This document shows, one piece after another, positions 9,854 through 21,800 of a DNA stretch of 64,000 nt. How positions within the stretch are numbered: position 1 is the first letter of the stretch; every line of letters begins with the position of its first letter. The stretch spans positions 1-64,000 of IMG/VR virus record IMGVR_UViG_3300035034_000851. One strand, given 5' to 3'. A program made the position numbers and the translations under genes. The notes under the pieces are model-generated. The model did no database searches. It worked only from the letters and a program-made list of their open reading frames with translations, and was not told the origin of the DNA. This DNA comes from a virus.

Positions 9854-12800
9854 ATGCCAGAAAAAAAAGTATTAACAGTAGAAGATTTTGTACAACAAGG
9901 AGGTACAGTAGTACCTGAAGGAGTAACTCCAGAAATAACTACACCTGCAAATGTAGGTTCTGCACCATTATCAGGTAGCATAGCTGCAGGTGAGTATAAA
10001 GGAAGAGTTTCTTCAGCTTCATTTAGAGATTTAGGATATGATTTAGAACATTTTCAAGCTAGACAACAAACTACAGGAGAAAAATGGTCTAATGGTATTG
10101 CTAAATTTACTGAACAAGTAGGTACAGGAGTAGTAGGTAATGTAGCCAATTTATTTTATGGTACAGGTTCTGCTATTGTAAATGGAAGTTTTAATAAATT
10201 TTTTGATAATGATTTTACTCAAACATTAGATTCATGGGATGATGCTACTAGAGAAAAGTTTCAAAATTTTAGTACTAATCAAGAAAGAGATAGAGCTTGG
10301 TACAAAAATATGGGTACTGCTAATTTTTGGGCAGATGATTTTTTAGGAGGTATGGCATTTACAGTATCTGCAGTATTATCTGAAATAACTATGACAGCAG
10401 CTACAGCAGCTACATTTGGAGCTACAGGTGCTTTACAAGCAGGTATGACTGCAAGATTAATGGCTAAAGCTGCTAGAGGTATAAATTCTTTAAACAAAGC
10501 TAACAAAGCTAAAACAGGAGTAAGTGCTATTAGTTCTGCTAGATCAGCTATAAATGCTGCAAATAAAATAGATAAAACTGCTTTATTTACAAGAAGACTT
10601 ATCACTGGTGCAGGTTATGAAGCAGGTGTTGAAGCTAGAGGATTTAAAGATGAAGCTTGGGCTGAAAGATTAAAAGGTTTAGAAGGTGTTGATTCAAAAG
10701 AACAACTAAAAAAATCTAATCCTGAGTTATATAATACTTTAGAAAGTTCAATTAATAGTGCTGCTAATTTTGTATTTGCAGGTAATACTGCTTTAGTTGG
10801 TTTATCTAATTTTGTTACATTACCTAAAACATTTGGTAAGGGATTATTTAAATCAGGTTCAATAAATTCAAGCATATTATCTCCTACTAGAGTTTCTGGC
10901 AGAGAAGGAGCTTATAATTTAGCTTATAATAATTGGAATAAGTTACAAAAAACTTCACATTTTAGTAAAGAACTTATTAAAAGACCTTTAACTGAAGGTT
11001 TATTTGAGGAAGGTGGTCAAGGTTTTGTTAAAAGAACTGGTCTTGAATACATATCTAAATCATATAGTCCTGAAGGAGTAGCAACAAGTTATGATGTTGT
11101 TTCAGCTATGAATGATGCATTTGATAAAACTTATGGAAGTTCATTTGACAATGAATTTTGGAAAGAAGTTGGTATAGGTATGATAATAGGTTCTTTAGGT
11201 TCTCCTACCTTTAATTTTAAAAGTGGAGCTAAAGGAATGTGGCAAGGATCTTTAGTTGGAGCTGTAACTGACACAAATGATAAAATTGCTGAAGCTGAAA
11301 AATTAGTAGAATTAGCAAATGCAGATCCTGGTATGAGTAAATTAGCTCTTATGCAAAAACAAGCTAATTTAGTTCACGAAACTAATAAAGAAATGCATGA
11401 AGCTCATAATAAAAAAGATTTTTATAGAGGTAAAAATGCAGAATCTCAAGAGTTTTATAATATGGTTGCTAATAGATACAAACTTGGTGTATCAGATCAA
11501 ATGCTTGGAGACACTGTAGAAGAAGTTGAAAATATGCCTATTGAAGAGTTTGCAGAAACTTTTGGATATGAAGGTAATATGACTCAAGAGGAATTATATG
11601 CCCGTAAAAAAGAAGTTATAGAAACTGCTACAGATAATACTAATAGAGCTGTTGAAGCTATTAGACAAGCTGAAAAGACTATACAAGATTATTCTTTTGT
11701 AACAGATGCTGGAACTTTAAATAGTAGTGAACTTATTGAAGCTGTTGCTTATAATGATTACATGGTTAGTGATTTAGATAAAAGAGAAGTTGAGTTAGCT
11801 GATAGTATTTCTAAAGATTTAAATATAGATGCTAGAACACTTTTAGATATTCGTAATGAAAATAATAGTGTAAGATGGACTAAAAAAGCTATAGATAGGT
11901 TTAGAGGTCATAAAAAAGAACTTGAAGAATCTGAAGAAGAATTAAAAGATGCTGAAAGTATTGATGCTAGTCAGTCAGAAATTGAAGTATTAAGAAAAAA
12001 AGTTAACAAACAAAAAAGCAGATATTACAGAGCTCTTAAAAAAGAACACACTAAAAGAAAAAATACTACAAATAAAGGTAAAAAATATGATAGAGACTTT
12101 GAATCTTTTAAAGAATTAGTAGAAAGTACTACAGCTTTACAAGATCAAGTAAATAATTTATATGTAGATAAACCTACTAGAGCTAAATCTACTGAAAACA
12201 AATTAAATGATTTGACTAAAATGGCATCTCAAAGAGAAGCTTATGTAGAAGATATGTCAACTCTATTATCAATAGAAGGTTTTAAAGCTTTTACAGAAGA
12301 ATTAGATAAAGTAAGAGAAGCTTCTATAAAAGATTCTAGAATTAATTTATACAACAAATTAAAAGAAATTGTACAATCTAGTGAAACTTTAACTGAAGAG
12401 CAAATACAACAAATAACAGAAAAAATAGAAGAACAAGCTAATTTAGACAATAAAGATGTTAGTAAACCAAATACTCTTACAACAAAAAGTGAAAATAAAC
12501 TTATAAAAACAATTATAGATAATTTAAATACATACAACGAAACTTCTAAAACTTTAGCACAATTTAATAATTTTAAAGTATATTTAACTAATAGTAAAAA
12601 TAGTTTAAAAGATAAAATTAAAAATGAAGATGATGGTACAGTTGCTTTTGAAGAAATTAAAGCAGAATATGAAGAATTATTAGACACTATTTATAAATTA
12701 GAAAATTATGTACAAAGTTCAATAAGTTCTTTAATAAATAAATCTAAAGAAAAATCTTATAATGGTTTTACTAGTGTATTAAATTCTGTAAAATCTTTTG

Positions 12801-15800
12801 TTAGATTTTTTAATAAAGATGAAAATGGTAAAGATATAAATGTAGAAGAAGTTCTTCAAGGTAGAAGTTGGGATGAAATAAAAAAAGTTCTTCAATTTTC
12901 TGTAGAAGAATGGGAAGATGCTCCTGTAGAAGATTCTCCTTCTAAAAATAAAGATGGAAGTTTAATGGACACTGATGTTAAAGTGTCTTCAAGTTATTTA
13001 CATACAGATGGTAAAAGATATGCACTTAGAATAAAAATAGGAGGTGTTTTAATAGGTGCATTGTCTGTTCCTAATAAATTTACAATTGATGGTAGACCTT
13101 TAGATTTTAGTGATTTAAATGATATTAAAAAACTTAATAAAGATTTTACTCCAGAAGAATTAAAACAACTTAATTTTTATAAGCATAATTATGAAGCATT
13201 AGTAACTGAAGCTTTATCTGGTACTTATATAGGTTATGAAGCTTTGAAAGATGTTGTTGATTTTAAATTATATTTAAAACAATTAGAATACATACCTAAA
13301 GGAGAAGGAAGAACTTCTGTAAAAGATTCTGTTGATTCCCAAGTAAATTTAGGAAACAAAAAAGGACATTTACTTTATAATAGAAATGGATATTCTGTTA
13401 GTTCAGAAGATGAAGAAGGTAATGTTAGAAAGACTAAAGGTGCTTATTTATTTTTACATGAAGGTAATAAATATGTATTAAGTAGACAATCTAATCCTGC
13501 TATGTATCAAGAAGCTAAAAGAATTATGATGGAAGGTGGAGCAAAATTCACTTCTAAATTATATCATAGTGATTTTTTACTTGTACCTAGAGGTAACAAA
13601 AAAGATGGATCAAGTAATTATGGGTTAATAGGTTTAGATTATCCTGCAGAAAATGATGCTACCATAGATGATGAAACTTTAAATACTACTTTTGCAGAAA
13701 ATATTGAAAAATTTAGTAATTGGTCTGATAAACAAAATAACGAAAATACAGATAAAAATAGTAAAAAATCTATTTACAACATGCCTCTTACAATTACTTT
13801 AGTTAGAGAAAATTCTAATACTAAAGTTAATTTAGATATTTCAGTTCCTCTATTAAGAACTAAAAATGAAGATGGAACTTGGAGTAAAAAAGTAACTTTA
13901 TATGGTAATGCAAAAGGAACTGGATCAACTAGTTTACATCATAGTTTATTTTTAGGTTTAAGTTATAATGAAGATTTTTCAAATATACAAATAGTTACTG
14001 ACTCTAAAAAAGGAGAAAAAGTTGATCTTACAGTTGCTAATTTAAAAGAACAAATTAATACTAGACTTAAATGGTCTATAACTCAAAAAGACAAAAGAAC
14101 AGGTACTGTAAACGTTGCTAACATTATAACAGAAAATGGCACTGTACCTTCAGGTAACGTGTCTGTTGCTAATATATATCCTCAAGATGTAAATACTGCT
14201 AAAGAAAATTTAGAGCTAGCAGCACGTCCTACTGACGCAGCTATAGTTACAGAACCTTCTAGTAGAATGACAGAAGATATTCCTGAAAATTTTAATCCTA
14301 CTTCTAAAGATCCTGTAACTCCTGCTCCAGAAGAAAATTCTCCAGCTAATCCTGCTCCACAACCTACTAATTTAGAACCAGATTTAAATGAATACGGTAG
14401 TGATTTAAATAAAACTACTTGGGAACATGTTCCAAATAGCTTATCTGCAGGTTTAAAATTATTTATAAAACTTTTAGGAGGTACAGAACAACATGAAATG
14501 TTACTAGCAGGTGATATACAATCATTAGGTCCTAAATATTTAGAAGCATTAACTACTATTGCTAAAAGAGAATTTGGACATGACAGTTATAATATGTCAC
14601 AGTTTTTTAATGATTTACAGATTGTAGAAGATTCTATAAATAATAAAGAAAACGAAGATGATCCAGATTCAGATGATTTAGCTTTTTCTACTAAAAAATT
14701 AGAAGGAGAAGCTGTTAATATAGCTCAAGCTAAAAAAATATTAAGTAAAATTTTACCTTCTTCTATTAAAATAAAAAGTCTAGATACTGTATTAAAAAAT
14801 TTACAAGCTAATGGTGAAGTTTTTGGTGTATTTATGAATAATATAATATACTTAGATTCTAACAAAGCAACAAAAGGTACAGCGTATCATGAGGCTTTTC
14901 ACGCAGTATTTAGAACTATTTTTACTAAAGAAGAAAAAGAGCAAATGTTAATATTAGCTCAAAAAGAATTTGGAGATCCTACTTCTAAAGATTTAAATGA
15001 GTTAAAACAAGTTACTTCTAGATACGATAAATATAGTAAAAAAGAACTTACAGAATTATGGTTAGAAGAAAAATTAGCTGATAAATTTGCAGAATATAAA
15101 CCTACTAAATTATCTTGGTTACAAAAACTTATAAATAAAATTAAATCTTGGTTAGGGTTTGTAACAGATAGTTCTTTATCTAAAGTATTTGATGCTATTT
15201 ATGAAGGTAAATTAAAAGACAGAACTTCTACTAGCATTGTTAGTGGAGAACCTGTATTTAGTATGTTAAAAACTTCAGGTAATAATACTTTAACTCCTAG
15301 AAATAGTGAAATAATTTTTTCTAGAGTACATCAAAGATATTTAAATAATACTAGTGAAGAATCTTATAAAGTTAAAATAACTAAAGCTATAGAAGAAGTT
15401 AAAGAAGAACTTAATTGGATAAATAATCCACGTATAGCTACTGCAAAATCTAAAAAAATGTATAATTCATTGAGAGGCCAAGGTTTACAACTTAATGAAA
15501 AACTTATTAGAGATGAAATTAGTTCTAGAATAGGTAATTATAACTTTAATGTAAATACTAAAGAAGTTGAAGAAGAAAATACAGATAATGATGATGAAAC
15601 TCCAGAAAGAGATTTTAATCCAGATTTAGGTAAATATGCAGGGATAAGTTCTCTTTCTAAAAGAATTAGAACATATTTAACGACAGTTCATCAATCAGAA
15701 GATTACTTAGGTTTAAATTTAACTGAAGAGGAATTAAAAGATGATATGTGGAAAGTTAGTGTTAATCATGACAGAGTGTATGATGCACTTGTTAGAGGTT

Positions 15801-18800
15801 TAGCTGATGTTGCTGAAAAAGATATATTACCTAGAATTTATTTTATGGGACAATCTAATCCTTCTATTAAAACTTTTTTTGACAAAGTAATAATAGATAT
15901 TCATAAAGAAGCAGGAATAGAAGAAGATTTTGATATAAAAAATTCTTTAAATTATGACAGAAGTACTTTATACAGAGAATTAGTTTCTAATTTTGATAAA
16001 ACTAAAGTTAATTTTCAAAGTATGATATATGATCCTAAATCTAAAACATATAGAATATTTAATTCTAATAGAAAAAATATTGCAAGAGATCAAGTTTCTA
16101 AATGGAATGCTAATTTTAATATTGCTAGAAACTCTGTAGATCCTAATCAAGCTTCTGATTTTATAGAAAAAGAAGTAATGGAAGTTTATGGACCTAATGC
16201 AACTAAAAATGAAGGTATTGGTACTTGGGTTGCTAATTTAGATAATAACGCTAAATTTGTAAGAGATAGCTTAGAAGAAAAAATAGGTTTAAAACTACAC
16301 ATAGATTATGTTAAATGGTCTATGATTAAAGATTCACTTATTAGTGAAAATACTGTAGAAATAAATGGTGAAATGTTAGAAAATAGCATAACAGGACTAA
16401 TTGAACATTACAAAAATATTGGTAACACTAATTTAGCAGTATTAGAAGATTTAGTTCAATTTTATGAAACATTTGAAAGTGCAGGAAATTCATTAGATCA
16501 AGAAGTTGATGGAGTTAGGTTATTATCAGACAGACTTCTTAGTATATTAAGAGATGATAAAGCTAATCATAATCCTTTTGCATTGCAAAGTGATGATATT
16601 GATGAAGATGTAGCTAGACAAGGTGCAGGAGCTGTTACTAGATTTAAATTTATAGCATCAGCAAATTCAATATTTGATTCTACTCTATCAGAAACTACTT
16701 TTAGAAATAATGAAGGTAATAATATTTCAGATAAAGTAAGTAATTCTTTTTATACTGATATGTTTAGAATTTTAAAAACTCCTAAATTTAAGTTTTTATT
16801 AAAAGATATTAAAGAAGGAGTTGCTTCTTGGGAAGATTTAAAATCAGTATTAGAAGATAATCAAATTTTTTATACAGATGATTTTATTAAACTGTATATG
16901 GAAGCTATATCTAATAATCCTCTTTTAACTGAAAATTTAGATGATATATTTAATGCTAATAAAGAAACTGAAATACTTGGAGGTATTAGAGAAGCTACTT
17001 TTACTGAAGATGGTTCAGTAAATACTCAGTCTGATTTTAAAAATGGTAAAGATTTTAAAAACATGACTCCTATAGAAAGAATGTTATTCAATATGTATAA
17101 CTATGAAAACTCTTTCTTTACTAAAAATAAAAAAACTTATTCTAAATTTAGTTTAGAAGTTAATGAAGATAAAAATACAAGTTATATTTTTTCTTTACCT
17201 GTAAAAGAATATTTATTTAAAGGTAAACCAAATGCTGTTTTTTTAAAGGATTATTTTAAACTATTTCAAACTGAATTTAATATCATTAAAAATGATACTT
17301 TAGTTGATAAAATTAATAAATTTAATGTAGGAGAAGAAAGTGATAGAAAAAACAAATTTTTTAAATTTAATTTCTTATCTGATGATTTGAAAAAAGCTTT
17401 ATTAAATTCTGATACTATTACAGAAGAATTAGAAAAAGAAGTTAAAAAACAATTAGCTGCAGATGCTACTAAAAAAATAAATAATTATGTTAATGTTCTT
17501 AAAAAAGAGCAAGCAACTGACTCATTACCTGAATCTTTTGCAAGTCAATCTGGTGTTGATAGTAATAAACAACCTATTTACAATGTTAATAGAGAAGAAG
17601 TTGGAAAATTTGTTTTAAATACTTTTATAAATAGTCATTCTTTATCTGATTTAATGAATGGTTCAGACATGGTAGGTCATAATTCTATATTAGACATTAT
17701 AAAAAGAAATGGTGGTAAAGTAGCTTATGGACAATCTTTAGGATCTGGACATACTAATATAGCAACTATTAAAGATTACAGTATTCCTGGAATTAATTAT
17801 TCTAAAGATGAAAATGGTAAAGAAAAAGGTTTAATAGATGAAGCAGGAGATGGGCAAACTTGGAGTACTCCAGGGTGGCGTATAAACACATATTTAAGGG
17901 GTATAGGTAAGTTTAGAAATGAATTAGAAAGATCTTACACAAAAGATGGAATAGGTTTATTAGATAAAGCTAGATTAGGTATAGAACTTAATTTAAAAGA
18001 ATTAAATGTTATGAAAAAGCATAATGCTTTATTTAATTCATTAAAAATTGTTGGAAGAGATGCACAAAGTTATTTAAAAACATCTATAAGTACTATTAGT
18101 AGAGCAGATGTTTCTAAGCTTGCTTTTAAAGACAGACAAGAAGCTGTAAATTTATTAAGAGATATAAAAGAAATTGAAATATCAGGAGAAAATGAAGAAA
18201 TATTAGATTATTTATTTACTCAATTACATGCTTTATACAAGCCTTTACCTCATAGAATAGAAATGCATAATATGTTAAATGACATGGAACTTAACAATGT
18301 TCATTTAGTTACTTATGAATCTGCTATGAAAACTGCAATTATTAATTCTGCAGATTACGCAAAAGGTGAAAAATTATCACCTATTAAAATGTCTAATAGA
18401 ATTCTTAGAGAACAAGTTAATACTGATGGTTTTAAAGAAGAAATTGTTGATGGTACTCAATTATTAAATATTATATGGTCAGAGCAATCTGATGAAAAAC
18501 AAGCTTTAGTTTCTAAATATAAATCTTATTTAGCTGAAAGAAGTAAAGAAGGTTTTGATATATTAAAAGGTACTATTTTTGAAGATATGCCTAATAAAAA
18601 AGACATTGTTCCTAGATATAAAGAATTATATAAAGAATTTAAAGCAAATATAGCTTCTTCTTTAGAAGATCCTTATATGGCTCAATTATTTGAATTAGAT
18701 CCTAAAGGACAACCTTTATATGATAATAACTTTACAGCAGTAGTTTCTAAATTTGAATCTATGTTTTTATCTTATGTAAGTAAGCATTCATTTAAATTTA

Positions 18801-21800
18801 AATCTGCTGGTAGAAAATATACATTAACAGCAAATGCTGGTTACAGAGTAAAAGTTGATAAAAATGACAATGTAATACCTACAGATTCTAACAATACTCA
18901 TTCTTCAGTTAGAAGATTAAAGTATGATAAAAAAACAGGTATAGCTGAAGTAATAGTATCTAAATATGCTTTTAAAGACCATTTAGAAGAAATTAAAGAA
19001 AATAATGGATTTATTCCAGAATATTTAGCTATGCAACTTGGATTTAGAATACCTACTCAAGATAATTCTTCTATAGTTAAACTAAAAATAGTTGACATGA
19101 TAGATGGTGCTTATGGCAGTACTATTATAATACCTTCAGAAATTAATGAAATATCTGGATCGGATTTTGACGTTGATAGTTTGTTTGCTAAATTATTTAA
19201 TTTTACTAATAAAGGTAAATTTGGAGACTATAAAAATATAAAAAGTGAAGAGTTAGCTATGCAAGCTGCTATGACTGAAATTACTGAAAGTAAACTTGTT
19301 AAAAGTAAAGTTAGAGAAGCTGTTAGAAATATTAGTGAAGACTTTAGACATTTAATGAATATTCAATCAAATACTTTAGAAGTAGATGAATTTGATGAAT
19401 ACATAAAAGAAATGGCTTTAAAAAATGGTAAAATAGAAGCAGCTATAGATTCAGTTTATGCTGATTTAGGTATTTTAACTATACCAATGTTTAAAGAAAG
19501 TGATTATTTTGATAAATTTATTGCAGTAAGAAAAGGTGATAATTACGGAACTAGTTTAACTAGAGAAGAACTTGATAATAATATATTAGAAGCTCAAATG
19601 GAATTAGCCTTTAATGACCACGCTACAGAAACTTCAGAAAGAGAGCCTATACTAGAAACTTATAAATTTTTAGAAGAACAAGGTATAACACTAAAAGATA
19701 ATGTTAGTGGTGCTCATGACCCTGCTTCACAATATCAAGCTCATAAAGCTAATTATGCAGGAAGTGGAGGTATAGGGCCTATGGCTTTATTTAACATTGC
19801 TTTTCAATATATGAGAGCTAATGATTCTAAATTTACTACTAAAGTAAAAGAAATTGAAGATGTAGATGGTATTGATGTTATAAAAGTTGTAGAAAAACCT
19901 TTAGAAGTATATCCAGGTTTTTCATCTTTTAATACTGATATGGCAGGAAAGCATAGAGTAAATAAATTAATCTCTGCTTTTATAACTGCATTTACAGATA
20001 ATGCAAAACATCTTGATTCTGAAAAATTAGGTATTAATAAAAACTTAATTACACATATAGCTACTGTATTTTCTTCAGGAGTTCCTTTAAATGAAGCAGT
20101 ACCTTTCTTTTTGCAAGATTCTATACAAATTTGGAAAGATATAAAAGCTAATAAAAGTTATATTACTGATGAAGACATTAAAAAAGGTTTAATGGAAAAA
20201 GCAAAAGCTAATGGTTTTAGTAAATCTGATTTAGAAATTGCTTTTGGTTCTAAAATTAAATATAAAGTAAATAAAGAAAATATATTAGCTAATTTAAAAT
20301 TTCAAGAAGACAATTATGCTAGAGTAGAAGACTCAATAGAAATAAACAAAAGATTTATAAGCCCAGAATTAAAAAGATGGGTAGACATAAATTTACAATC
20401 TTATGAATACTTTAAAAATACTGATAAAATTGCAAATGAAATTTTCCATTTTACTAGAGTATTATCTTTAGTAAAAGGAGTTAAAAAATCTACTGCTAAT
20501 GTTCAAAGCATACTTGATAGTACTAAAAAATTAGGAGTTGGATTTAATTCTGGTTATAAGGTTGTTAGTAACTTAGATAAAGTTATGACAGCTACTAATT
20601 GGTTTTCAATTATAAATAAAAATAAAAATATAGAAAGAAGTTTACTTAACTTAAAAGAATTAGATAGAGATATATTAAAAGAATTTTTAATATCCCATTC
20701 TATAGGAGGTAAAGATTTATTAGAGTCTTTAATAATAAATAACAAATCAAATAGATTTACTAAAGAAGACGATTTTAAAACAGTATTGGGAGAGTTTAGT
20801 AGTTTTATACAATTAAAAGCTTACATGCATAAAGGTAAAAATAAAATTAAATATGATTTCAACGATGATATTTTTAATAGAGAATTTTATGATACTTTAA
20901 ATGACTTAAAAGCTGAAGCTAAAGCTGGTGATACAATTTTACAAGAAAATAAATTATTACAACAACTTAGACAAAGAAATTACAAATTTAAAGATAAATC
21001 TGATTTTGCAGGTCTTTTATTAACTTGGGGTGAAATGAACACTAATACAAAAAAAGATGCGGATGATACTACAGAGCTATTAGATGGTTTTTCTGAATTA
21101 CATGAATCATCTAATCCTAAAGCAAAAAAACTAGCTAAATTAATATTTAAGCAAGTTGCTATAAAAGATAATTTTAAATTTAAATCTAACAGTCTTATTA
21201 GACTAATATCTTTACGTTATTTAAAACCTAATTTAATAGATTTATTACCAGAAATAAAAGAAGCTTTAAATTCAGGAACACCTGCTAAATATGATGCTTT
21301 ATTTGGAATGGATTTAGGACAACTTAGAGATGATTTTATTAAATCTTATTCAAGAAATACTGTTAATTACAAAAATGTTAGAACTTTAAATAACAATCAA
21401 TTAAAATCATTATTAGGAGCTACTAATGAAGAAGGATATGTTAGATCAGGATTTGATGCAGACAATCTTCCTACATATCAAACAGTTAATGATCCTTTTA
21501 ATAATAATTTAGTTTCTTATTACAAAGGTAAAGACGGTATTGAAAGATTGTATTTTAACTCTGAAATAAATAAAAAAATTGGAAAAAATATGGAATCTTT
21601 AGCTAAGAGTAAATTATTTGATCTGGATATGAATTGGGAAACTGGTTATAATAGATTAACTTTTCCTAGAGTAATAAGAGTTGCACAAGAGTATTACCAA
21701 TTAGAAGGATTTACTAGAGAAAAAATAAACAAAGGTTCTAAAGCTTCTTATGTTAAAGTAAACAGAATAGGTAATTATCTTATGAGTCCTTATGCTTTCA

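Noticed and set aside
12241-12687. Long antisense frame inside the giant polymerase gene
   Set aside because: It mirrors the Lys/Glu-rich coiled-coil region on the other strand, has Leu/Ser-rich low-complexity composition and no start context; a shadow of the real gene. The other antisense frames within 1-27718 were dropped for the same reason.
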